The notes under the pieces were generated by a model. The model did not search any database, was not told where the DNA came from, and worked only from the letters and a program-made list of their open reading frames with translations. Shown piece after piece: positions 1-6,178 of a DNA stretch of 7,236 bases. Source of the stretch: Rhodobiaceae bacterium UBA6963 (GTDB taxonomy: Bacteria; Pseudomonadota; Alphaproteobacteria; RS24). Within the stretch, counting starts at the first letter, position 1; each line of letters opens with the position of its first letter. The position numbers were made by a program, and so were the translations under genes. The stretch spans positions 5,113-12,348 of the forward strand of contig DJZB01000037.1 of NCBI GenBank assembly GCA_002450335.1. The letters are read 5' to 3'.

Positions 1-563
1 ACAACAACAACATCAGCAGACGTAAAACGCGTCATCATACCCAATAAAACCGATTTACCGACACCTGAGCCGGCTATAATACCCAAACGCTGACCACGCC
101 CGACAGAAAGAAGACTGTTAATCGCGCGAACACCAACATCCATTGGCTTATCAATTGTTTCACGGGATAAAGGATTAAGTTTCTTACCCATAAGAGGCCA
201 GCTATCGCTGAGTACCGGATCAGGTAAATTATCAATTGGATTGCCGAGTGCATCAAACACACGCCCCATAAGAGCATCCCCGGCCATTAGACTGTCACCC
301 TCATCAACTAAAGTGACACGCGAACCGACTTTGATACGCGCACCAAGTTCATGCAAAGACAGTATATTTTTACCGTTCTCAAACCCGATAATTTCTGCAA
401 CAGCGTGTTCCTTACCATCGGTTTCGACATGGCATAATGCACCGATACCGGCAGGAAACCCGTCACAATAAATCATTGATCCATCAAAACGGCTGACACG
501 GCCTGATAATAAGACTGGCTTGCGGAGTGTTAAACTTTCCAAATCCTCTGACAGCGTCGACAT
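1..563 (-). CDS. fliI: FliI, flagellar export ATPase (5' portion, runs off the left edge)
   Basis: This gene encodes the cytoplasmic ATPase of the flagellar type III export apparatus, which works with FliH (its regulator) and FliJ to deliver and unfold export substrates. Only the first 187 codons are present; the family is usually about 440 residues, so roughly 60% lies beyond the left edge. The N-terminal beta-barrel region is followed by a conserved GRVFDALGNPID segment (about residues 100-111), a PLSRETIDKP/MDVGVRAI stretch (131-148) and the Walker A motif AGSGVGKS at about 164-171. AGSGVGKSVLLGMM is the form typical of FliI rather than of F1 or V-type ATPases. Walker B is not in view. The ATG at 563 lies 4 bp after the fliH stop with no strong Shine-Dalgarno, only a weak GAG, so translation is probably coupled to fliH. 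Identification is firm. Confidence 0.95.
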   Translation of the reverse strand, partial: MSTLSEDLESLTLRKPVLLSGRVSRFDGSMIYCDGFPAGIGALCHVETDGKEHAVAEIIGFENGKNILSLHELGARIKVGSRVTLVDEGDSLMAGDALMGRVFDALGNPIDNLPDPVLSDSWPLMGKKLNPLSRETIDKPMDVGVRAINSLLSVGRGQRLGIIAGSGVGKSVLLGMMTRFTSADVVV

Positions 564-567
564 AAGC

Positions 568-1581
568 TTACTCATCTGAGCTTGCCTCATCGTCTTTATT
601 ATCAGCTTGCTCTGCGTCATCATCCAAAAGTTTTTGAAGCGTTTCACCTATTTCAACCAGTTTTTCTTCAGCTTTTGGTTCAGTCTTGCTTGCTTCCAGA
701 CCAAGGCGTTGTGTGAGCCTGTCTTCCAAACCGATATGACCGATTTGAATACGCAAATCCCCAGGCTGTAAGGTCGAGTCAATTTGGATAGAAGCCTTTT
801 TGAGGCTATCGCGGGAAATTAATAAATGGGCGACGGATTGGTAATCCGTGCCGTTAAGAAAGATAAATGGTGTTTCAGTTGCATGGCTCACTGTATCCAA
901 AAGCTTTTCAATTTTCTCGGAAAAACCTTCCGGCGCCACAGCAATTTCACTGCCTGCACGCTCAGAAGCCAGTTCTGCAATTTTTTGCCCCAGCAGGTTA
1001 CGCAAATAACCTGCATCAAGCGTTTCAGAATTAATCGTATTGGTAATAAGCTTTTCCAGTGCTGATACCTGCGCGGATAAACGCGCTTCGGCCTCATTGC
1101 CTCCTTCGACCTTCCCTTCAGCCATACCTTCAGTTCGGCCTTCCTCTTTACCTTGTTCTTTGCCTTGCGTACGTCCTGCTGCAAGACCATCTTCATAGCC
1201 ACGAGATTTTCCGTCCTCGAACGCTTTGTCCAGAGCTTCTTCATGTGTCAGTTCAACTTGTTCAACTTCAACAGCTTGGCTATCTGTTTCATTGGGGTTA
1301 TCGCCCCCGGCTGAAGAAGTGGTTTGACTGACAGATGCCTCATTCTCTGAGGGAGCCGTCTCTGCAGACGCTTGCGCCTCAGGTGAAGATGAAGACCCTG
1401 CATCTTTTTCATCTGAAACGGCACGGGCAATTTCAATCAGATTACTTTTCTTAAAATCCCCACGCTGTTTGCGCGGCGCGTTTTCATCCAAGTGAAACCC
1501 TGCATCACGCGACTGCTTTAGCAACCGCTCAATCTCTTGAGGGGCTAAAGGGGTCAGATCTTGTTCAAAAAGTTCACTCAT
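568..1581 (-). CDS. fliH: FliH, negative regulator/stator of the FliI export ATPase
   Basis: A 337-residue protein placed between fliG and fliI, as expected for FliH, which binds FliI and tethers it to the export gate and C-ring. The most telling sequence feature is a glycine ladder: ten glycines spaced exactly four residues apart (about residues 124-160), the GxxxG repeat that is a hallmark of FliH. Before it lies a Ser/Glu/Ala-rich, acidic, low-complexity linker (about 60-115). After it comes an Ala/Leu/Glu-rich probable coiled coil and a C-terminal FliH domain (about 170-300). The tail is highly acidic (DDDAEQADNKDDEASSDE). Overall similarity to textbook FliH is low, as usual for this divergent family, so position and the repeat carry the call. 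I chose the ATG at 1581; an in-frame TTG at 1593 would add four residues but has no better ribosome binding site. The gap after fliG is 39 bp. Confidence 0.9.
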   Translation of the reverse strand: MSELFEQDLTPLAPQEIERLLKQSRDAGFHLDENAPRKQRGDFKKSNLIEIARAVSDEKDAGSSSSPEAQASAETAPSENEASVSQTTSSAGGDNPNETDSQAVEVEQVELTHEEALDKAFEDGKSRGYEDGLAAGRTQGKEQGKEEGRTEGMAEGKVEGGNEAEARLSAQVSALEKLITNTINSETLDAGYLRNLLGQKIAELASERAGSEIAVAPEGFSEKIEKLLDTVSHATETPFIFLNGTDYQSVAHLLISRDSLKKASIQIDSTLQPGDLRIQIGHIGLEDRLTQRLGLEASKTEPKAEEKLVEIGETLQKLLDDDAEQADNKDDEASSDE

Positions 1582-1620
1582 CAAAAAACTCAATCAAAAG
1601 CGCTCATCCGACAATTCGGA

Positions 1621-2661
1621 TTAAACGAAATCATCTCCACCGCGACCGGCAAGAACAATCGTGCCTTCATCAGACAGACGTCTCGCTACAGCAATAATCT
1701 GCTTTTGCGCTTCTTGGACTTCTGCCAGCCTCACAGGGCCAAGTGCTTCCATCTCATCCATAATATTCGCGGCTGCCCGGCTGGACATGCATGAAAACAA
1801 TTTATCTCTCAAAGCTTCATCAGCACCTTTAAGCGCCAGAACAATAAGTTCTGTCTCAACATTACGCAGCAATGTTTGAAGCGATTTATCATCAGACAGG
1901 ATGAGAGTCTCAAACACGAACATGCTTTCTTGAATGGATTGCATCAGAGACTTATCATCCTTACCGATATTTTTCATAATACGGGCTTCCATATTCTGAT
2001 TGGTAAAGTTCATAATTTTCGCAGCAGCTTTTACACCGCCAACCTGAGAGGCGCGCAATGTTGTATTAGCCTTAAACTTTCTTTGCATCACATCTTCCAG
2101 CTCACGCAACGCATCGGGTTGAACTGTTTCAAGCGTTGCGATCCGGCGGATAATTTCAGGCTGAAGGTCATCCGGCAGAAGATTGAGCACATCTGCACCC
2201 ATAGAGAAATCAAGATAAGAAATAATGAGGGCAATAATCTGAGGATGCTCATCGACAATCAGCTCAGAAATTGCACGGGCATCCATCCAGTCCAGGATTT
2301 CAATCGGACGATCACTGCTAGAGGGAGTGATACGGCTCAATACAGATTGCGCCTTATCTTCGCCCAGCGCTTTCATCAACACATTGCGAATATAGTTGCC
2401 GGCACCCAAACCAAGACTGGTCTGCTCTTTGATAATATCGAGAAACTCGTCAAGCACTCTGTTAACGGTATCTTGGTCAAGACCCTGCACGGAATACATA
2501 GCACTACCTAGATGCTGGACTTCTTTCGGCCCGAGATTTTTTAGAATTTCAGAGGCCTCTTCCTCACCCAGTAGCATCATCAGAATCGCAGATTTCTGTG
2601 TTCCGGTGAGCTGTGAGTAGATGTCATCAGCATCCATTTCTGTTTGAGCAATTTCGGACAT
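1621..2661 (-). CDS. fliG: FliG, flagellar motor switch/rotor protein
   Basis: A 346-residue protein, normal length for FliG, which sits on the MS-ring, links FliF to FliM/FliN and interacts with the stator to make torque. The N-terminal FliF-binding domain (about 15-100) is followed by the middle-domain EHPQ motif (138-141), which contacts FliM, then a Gly-Gly linker (208-209), the MFVFETL motif (about 247-253) and the C-terminal torque helix. By eye the charged torque residues known from E. coli are kept: K278, R295, D302, E303 and R311 fit the K264, R281, D288, D289 and R297 positions, with Asp to Glu at the fourth. The C-terminus has a short GRGGDDFV extension. A strong AAGGAG Shine-Dalgarno lies at 2670-2675, 8 nt before the ATG. 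The gap after fliF is 31 bp. Identification is firm. Confidence 0.97.
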   Translation of the reverse strand: MSEIAQTEMDADDIYSQLTGTQKSAILMMLLGEEEASEILKNLGPKEVQHLGSAMYSVQGLDQDTVNRVLDEFLDIIKEQTSLGLGAGNYIRNVLMKALGEDKAQSVLSRITPSSSDRPIEILDWMDARAISELIVDEHPQIIALIISYLDFSMGADVLNLLPDDLQPEIIRRIATLETVQPDALRELEDVMQRKFKANTTLRASQVGGVKAAAKIMNFTNQNMEARIMKNIGKDDKSLMQSIQESMFVFETLILSDDKSLQTLLRNVETELIVLALKGADEALRDKLFSCMSSRAAANIMDEMEALGPVRLAEVQEAQKQIIAVARRLSDEGTIVLAGRGGDDFV

Positions 2662-2692
2662 AACTTATACTCCTTACTTTACGCAACCAATC

Positions 2693-4414
2693 TTAAAGAT
2701 TGTCCATATCTTGACGCATCATGTTCTTGAAGACATTAGACACACGGCCAGCTTCATCAGAAACAATCATACGAATAACAGCAACCTTGTCATCATAGGT
2801 GTTAGCCGTATCCAGCATTTCAGCAGATATGGCAGCCTTTTTAGGCTTGAGCTTGGCTTTGATATCCTCAAGGCTTTCACCTTCACCAACTTCCACAGTA
2901 TCTATATCCATATCATCATCACCGCCAGCTGCAGACATTCCAGGTGGTACGGCACCAACCGGCACAAGAATTCTGGACAGAAGCGGACGCATCACACCAA
3001 GAGCAACAATAGCAAGTATCAAGATTGTTGTAATCTGACGCGACACTTCCTCAAACCATGACTTTTCATACCACGGGACTGCAGCTCCCATCAATGTGTC
3101 AACAAACTCAGCACTTCTTACAGTAACACTGTCACCGCGTTCATCATCAAAACCAATTGAGTCTTTGACCAAAGTTTCAATACGCTCAATCTCTTCTTGA
3201 GACAGTGGCTGTCTGACTTCCAGATTGGTTTCAGGGTCTACGACCAATTTGTCACTAACCAAAACTGAGGCAAACATACGGTCAATCTGTACGCGCGGAT
3301 TCTGGGTAGTTGAAACCGTGCGGCTCACTTCAAAGTTACGAACCTCACTGGTAGAACGTGTTTGCAACTGTCCACCGGCGCCTTCACCGCCTTGACCTGC
3401 TTCCATTTCAAGCTCGGCCTTTGTCGGCGGTGTATTGGTGACTGCACCCGGTATACCTTTGGCAGTTAAATCGGCAGTCTGATCAAGTGTCTTCTGTTCA
3501 CTCCGCAACGCGTTACCATTGGGGTCAACAATTTCCTCGGTTCTGTCAGTACGGGTGAAGTCAAAATCAATATTGATTTGTGCATTCACATTTCCGGCAC
3601 CAACAATCGGTGTCAAAATCGAGACAACACGGTGACGGTAAATACCCTCAAGGCGCATTTTATATTCAAGCTGCGAGTCTGAGAGAATTGAGTCAGGGTC
3701 ATCAGCCGTGCGCGACAACAAAGCACCGTTCTGATCAATAACGGTTACATTCTCTTTGTTCAGCCCGGATACGGAGGAAGAAACAAGATGAATGATAGCT
3801 TCCACTTGGGTTCTGCCAAGTGAACGTCCGTTTGCAAGTTGCAAAAATACGGAGGCTGTCGGATCAGGATTACTCCGCACAAATACAGATTTTTCAGGCA
3901 GAGCCAGATGTACACGCGCAGCCAAAACAGTTTCAATTTCACTTATAGAGCGCGCTAATTCCAGCTCTTGAGCTTGCTTAATATGCATGCTTTCAACTGA
4001 CCGGCTGGTGCCCATGGGCATATCATTCAACCCTGAGTAACCTTCCGGCACAGAGGCGGGGAGACCTTGCGCAGCGAGCATGATACGGGAGTTATGATAA
4101 TCCGTAGTCGGGACCATCACCTCGCCCGTTGTCGGGTCAAGCATCACATCAACACCGGCATTTTTCAAAGCGTCAACAACACGCATTTTTTCAGCTTCCG
4201 GCAAGGAGTTGTATAATGTTGTACGTGCCGGTTTCTGGAGCAGCAAATAAGCCATAAGCCCCACAAAACAGACGATAACTGCCATAAGTGTCGGCAGTGA
4301 TCTTTGTACACTCGGTTCATTCACAAAATTCTGAACCTTACTGATCATCTGCTTGATCTGTCCTTGTGACGGATCAACGCTTGTTTGAACGGATGTGATC
4401 GTTGTCTCTGACAT
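2693..4414 (-). CDS. fliF: FliF, flagellar MS-ring protein
   Basis: A 573-residue inner-membrane protein that oligomerises into the MS-ring, the base on which the rotor and export gate are built. There are two membrane segments, at about 39-60 and about 462-482, enclosing a large periplasmic part. Conserved blocks include the YscJ/FliF ring-building domain with ARVHLALPEKSVFVR (166-180) and VTVIDQNGALLS (223-234). The GIPGAVTNTPP motif (320-330) and NFEVSRT (360-366) follow, within the FliF C-terminal domain. A Gly/Gln-rich stretch (about 339-349) is a likely flexible loop. After the second membrane segment comes an acidic linker (about 499-516) and a C-terminal helix region (about 543-570, DDKVAVIRMIVSDEAGRVSN) expected to bind FliG, whose gene follows. 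The ribosome binding site is AGGGGA at about 4419-4425. The gap after fliE is 25 bp. Identification is firm. Confidence 0.97.
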   Translation of the reverse strand: MSETTITSVQTSVDPSQGQIKQMISKVQNFVNEPSVQRSLPTLMAVIVCFVGLMAYLLLQKPARTTLYNSLPEAEKMRVVDALKNAGVDVMLDPTTGEVMVPTTDYHNSRIMLAAQGLPASVPEGYSGLNDMPMGTSRSVESMHIKQAQELELARSISEIETVLAARVHLALPEKSVFVRSNPDPTASVFLQLANGRSLGRTQVEAIIHLVSSSVSGLNKENVTVIDQNGALLSRTADDPDSILSDSQLEYKMRLEGIYRHRVVSILTPIVGAGNVNAQINIDFDFTRTDRTEEIVDPNGNALRSEQKTLDQTADLTAKGIPGAVTNTPPTKAELEMEAGQGGEGAGGQLQTRSTSEVRNFEVSRTVSTTQNPRVQIDRMFASVLVSDKLVVDPETNLEVRQPLSQEEIERIETLVKDSIGFDDERGDSVTVRSAEFVDTLMGAAVPWYEKSWFEEVSRQITTILILAIVALGVMRPLLSRILVPVGAVPPGMSAAGGDDDMDIDTVEVGEGESLEDIKAKLKPKKAAISAEMLDTANTYDDKVAVIRMIVSDEAGRVSNVFKNMMRQDMDNL

Positions 4415-4439
4415 AACTTTCCCCTAACGAAATCCCGGA

Positions 4440-4751
4440 TTAAACCGGCATGTTCATAATATCCTTATAGGCACTTAAAACTTTATTACGGATGTTGAGC
4501 GTCATCTGGAAACCCAGAGAGGACACCTGTTGCGTGACCATGACTTTTGCCAAATCCGTTTCCTCACCAAGCTCATAGGCTTTGGTGATATCACCACTAA
4601 TATTTTGAGCTTCAGCAACATCCTTAATGGCGTCCCCCACACGGCTGACAAATGACGGCGCATTGTCATCCGTATTCAGAGATTGGCTTGTGCGCTCCAG
4701 AACCTTTTGGTGAAGCGACGTAGATGAACCTACTGATTTTACCTCTATCAT
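4440..4751 (-). CDS. fliE: FliE, MS-ring/rod junction protein
   Basis: A 103-residue protein of the usual FliE size. FliE joins the MS-ring and export gate to the proximal rod and is an early export substrate, so no Sec signal peptide is expected and none is seen. The N-terminal third (about 1-35) is polar and probably disordered. The rest carries the conserved helices with GDAIKDVAEAQNIS, the block AYELGEETDLAKVMV, then QQVSSLGFQMTLNIRNKVLSAYKDIMNMPV at the very C-terminus, with the MNMPV ending typical of the family. The gene starts 9 bp after the stop of the upstream regulator, and its Shine-Dalgarno overlaps that stop codon. Its place directly before fliF agrees with the common fliEFGHI order. 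Identification is firm. Confidence 0.95.
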   Translation of the reverse strand: MIEVKSVGSSTSLHQKVLERTSQSLNTDDNAPSFVSRVGDAIKDVAEAQNISGDITKAYELGEETDLAKVMVTQQVSSLGFQMTLNIRNKVLSAYKDIMNMPV

Positions 4752-4755
4752 GATG

Positions 4756-4763
4756 CTCTCCTA
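4756..4763 (-). promoter_or_regulatory. fliE ribosome binding site overlapping the fleT stop codon
   Basis: Read on the minus strand this is TAGGAGAG. Its first three bases are the TAG stop codon of the upstream regulator and AGGAG is the Shine-Dalgarno for fliE, followed by 6 nt and then the ATG. Ribosomes ending on the regulator therefore stop on the fliE initiation site, which suggests translational coupling. Confidence 0.75.
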
Positions 4764-5939
4764 ACCGACTTCTGAAAGTCTGGTATCTTGATTGACACGT
4801 GACTGCATGGTGGTGGACAGAATATCGGTCAGGATATCCGACTTGGTGATGCAGCCATTTTCATGCAGGACCAGCGCCCGCTGAAGAACATTCTCCAACT
4901 CGCGGACATTGCCCGGCCATTCATAATCTGTAAGGGCTTTGACAGCACTCTCATCCAGCCAAGGCAATTCTGCCGCCGTTTTACAATGGCGTTGAAGCAG
5001 GACAGTGCTAATTGGAATAATATCATCCGCCCTTTCACAGAGACTGATGGTGTTTAATGGAAATACATTTAGGCGGTAATAAAGATCTTCACGGAAATTA
5101 CCGGCACGAACTTCATTTGGAATATCGCGGTTGGTTGTTGCCAGCACACGAACATCAACGGCAATGTCATCATTGGATCCAATGGGCGTGACTGATTTCT
5201 CTTGCAGGGCACGCAGAAGTTTGGCCTGTAAGGAAAGTGGCATTTCTGAGATTTCATCCAGAAGCAATGTCCCGGTATCAGCAGCACGGAAAATACCCTT
5301 ATTTGCTGTAGATGCCCCGGTGAAAGCTCCTTTTTCATGGCCAAAGAGAATGGCTTCCAGCATATTTTCAGGAATGGCCGCGCAATTGATCGCGATAAAC
5401 GGATTGGCACTGCGGCCGGAATTGTTATGAACAAAGCGCGCCAGCACCTCCTTACCGGTTCCGGTCGGGCCATTGATAAAGACAGTCACATCAGTCTCGG
5501 CTACTTTCTTGGCAAGACGCAGCATGGTGAGTGAACTTTCATCACCAACAGCAACGTGATTTTTTGTGGCAATCATGCTTGTAACAATTTGCAGACCATA
5601 ATTTTGGGCAGGTGTAATGTCTGAGGTGCTCTTGGGTAAGGAAACATGAACCAATTTGCCGCCCAGTTCCGTATTAACCGCAAAACTGTCAGCTTTCTCA
5701 TCAATAACGGTAATATTCTTGATTTTGAAACCACGGCAAATTTCGATAAATTTTTCGAGACCGCCTACAGCTTCCAGATATTTGTTAGAACAAACAAATT
5801 GTTCGCATGCTGAAAGCTCACTCGGTAAATCATTATTTTTGGCATCAAATGCCAAAAACGCTATTTTACGCGTCGTCAAAACATCACCAATCGGTTGCGC
5901 CAGTTCCAGGCCAAAAGAATTGATAGCTAAGAGAGTCAT
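4761..5939 (-). CDS. fleT: FleT/FlbD-like sigma-54 enhancer-binding protein lacking a DNA-binding domain
   Basis: A 392-residue member of the NtrC-type activators that use ATP hydrolysis to open sigma-54 promoters. Residues 1 to about 125 form an N-terminal domain that I cannot assign; it is not an obvious phospho-acceptor receiver. The AAA+ domain follows: Walker A GPTGTGKE (157-164), the sigma-54 contact loop GAFTGA (204-209), Walker B LLLDEI (225-230), an arginine finger region FREDLYYRLNVFP (282-294) and the sensor II motif WPGNVRELEN (341-350). The protein ends about 20-25 residues after the AAA+ lid, with no Fis-type helix-turn-helix, so it probably cannot bind DNA alone. This architecture and its place just upstream of fliE match R. 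sphaeroides FleT, which acts together with FleQ. Related Caulobacter FlbD has a C-terminal helix-turn-helix. Oddities are Ile197 where the family usually has Glu (LEAILFG for LESELFG) and Cys301 in LCER for LRER. AAGGAG at 5946-5951 supports the ATG. A sigma-54 promoter precedes it. Confidence 0.85.
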   Translation of the reverse strand: MTLLAINSFGLELAQPIGDVLTTRKIAFLAFDAKNNDLPSELSACEQFVCSNKYLEAVGGLEKFIEICRGFKIKNITVIDEKADSFAVNTELGGKLVHVSLPKSTSDITPAQNYGLQIVTSMIATKNHVAVGDESSLTMLRLAKKVAETDVTVFINGPTGTGKEVLARFVHNNSGRSANPFIAINCAAIPENMLEAILFGHEKGAFTGASTANKGIFRAADTGTLLLDEISEMPLSLQAKLLRALQEKSVTPIGSNDDIAVDVRVLATTNRDIPNEVRAGNFREDLYYRLNVFPLNTISLCERADDIIPISTVLLQRHCKTAAELPWLDESAVKALTDYEWPGNVRELENVLQRALVLHENGCITKSDILTDILSTTMQSRVNQDTRLSEVG

Positions 5940-5945
5940 TTGGAT

Positions 5946-5968
5946 CTCCTTTCCCTCTGGAAAGGGTT
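5946..5968. repeat. Leader-proximal copy of an imperfect direct repeat
   Basis: This copy has CTCCTTTC, then CC, then TCTGGA, then AAGGGTT. It closely resembles the stretch at 6063-6084 and includes the fleT Shine-Dalgarno and the inverted repeat. About 20 positions agree once two or three short gaps are allowed. Function unknown. Confidence 0.45.
5948..5965 (-). promoter_or_regulatory. Inverted repeat over the fleT Shine-Dalgarno
   Basis: Read on the minus strand, CCTTTCC, the loop AGAG, then GGAAAGG form a perfect 7-bp stem with a 4-nt loop. The second arm contains AAGG of the fleT Shine-Dalgarno AAGGAG (5946-5951), so a transcript covering both arms could hide the ribosome binding site. 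The predicted sigma-54 start (about 5960) falls inside the first arm, so a sigma-54 transcript might not form the hairpin. The repeat is seen directly; a regulatory role is inference. Confidence 0.45.
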
Positions 5969-5971
5969 AAG

Positions 5972-5986
5972 GCAAAAACCGCGCCA
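5972..5986 (-). promoter_or_regulatory. Sigma-54 (-24/-12) promoter of the fleT-fliEFGHI operon
   Basis: On the minus strand the sequence is TGGCGCGGTTTTTGC. It fits the sigma-54 consensus TGGCACG-N4-TTGC with the required GG and GC dinucleotides exactly 10 nt apart and one consensus mismatch (A to G in the -24 element). Counting from the -12 C at 5972, transcription should start near 5960, about 20 nt before the fleT ATG at 5939. Its position immediately upstream of a flagellar operon, next to two sigma-54 activator genes, makes this convincing. Confidence 0.85.
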
Positions 5987-6062
5987 AACCGGTAACAGTT
6001 TTACAAAAAAATTAAATATTCATATATTTCAATGGTTTGGATCTATAGACAAAACTTTTCGA

Positions 6063-6084
6063 CTCCTTTCTCTGGACGAAGGTT
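6063..6084. repeat. Upstream copy of the imperfect direct repeat
   Basis: CTCCTTTC, TCTGGA and AAGG-TT recur here in the same order and orientation as at 5946-5968, about 117 bp away. On the minus strand this copy also has AAAGGAG but no start codon behind it, so it is not a ribosome binding site for any visible gene. It could be a second binding site for an unknown factor or a remnant of a leader duplication. Confidence 0.4.
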
Positions 6085-6103
6085 CAATTTTCTGACACAT
6101 AAT
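6073..6103 (+). promoter_or_regulatory. Weak candidate housekeeping promoter for fleQ
   Basis: CATAAT at 6098-6103 matches five of six bases of the sigma-70 -10 element. The best upstream partner is TGGACG at 6073-6078, a poor -35 at a long spacing of 19. An alternative -35, a perfect TTGACA at 6133-6138, has no good -10 at the right distance. No GG-N10-GC sigma-54 element is seen on the plus strand between 5990 and 6178, so fleQ is probably not sigma-54 dependent. Confidence 0.25.
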
Positions 6104-6120
6104 ATGAAAGTTTGCGTTTT

Positions 6121-6140
6121 GGTGTCGTGAGTTTGACACC
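6121..6140. promoter_or_regulatory. Perfect dyad GGTGTC-N8-GACACC, candidate FleQ-type activator site
   Basis: Six-base arms at 6121-6126 and 6135-6140 are exact inverted repeats around an 8-base spacer. The inner 14-mer (6124-6137) has the GTC-N8-GAC form of the Pseudomonas aeruginosa FleQ box GTCANTAAATTGAC and agrees at 9 of 13 specified positions. It lies about 170 bp upstream of the predicted sigma-54 start of fleT, a usual distance for an enhancer site, and 38 bp before the fleQ ATG, so it could also serve autoregulation. Binding is inferred. Confidence 0.45.
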
Positions 6141-6178
6141 TTGTTGTGTAAGAGTTTTGTTCAGGTTTAAAAAAGATT

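Noticed and set aside
888..1244. 118-codon minus-strand open frame inside fliH
   Set aside because: It is a frame-shifted reading of the fliH glycine-repeat region, Lys/Arg-rich and without its own ribosome site.
1582..1593. TTG at 1593 as the fliH start
   Set aside because: It adds only four residues and has no better ribosome binding site than the in-frame ATG at 1581.
1876..2511. 211-codon plus-strand open frame opposite fliG
   Set aside because: It is antisense to a clear fliG, shows no recognisable domain, and has a His/Arg/Asn-rich make-up typical of a reverse-strand shadow.
6014..6029. AAATAT-TCAT-ATATTT inverted repeat
   Set aside because: Made only of A and T in the arms in an AT-rich spacer; too weak to call a terminator or operator.
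6042..6049. TCTATAGA 8-bp palindrome
   Set aside because: Short and AT-rich with no supporting context; expected by chance in this composition.
6133..6161. TTGACA at 6133-6138 as the -35 of a fleQ promoter
   Set aside because: No acceptable -10 hexamer lies 16-18 nt downstream, and the bases belong to the perfect dyad, which explains them better.
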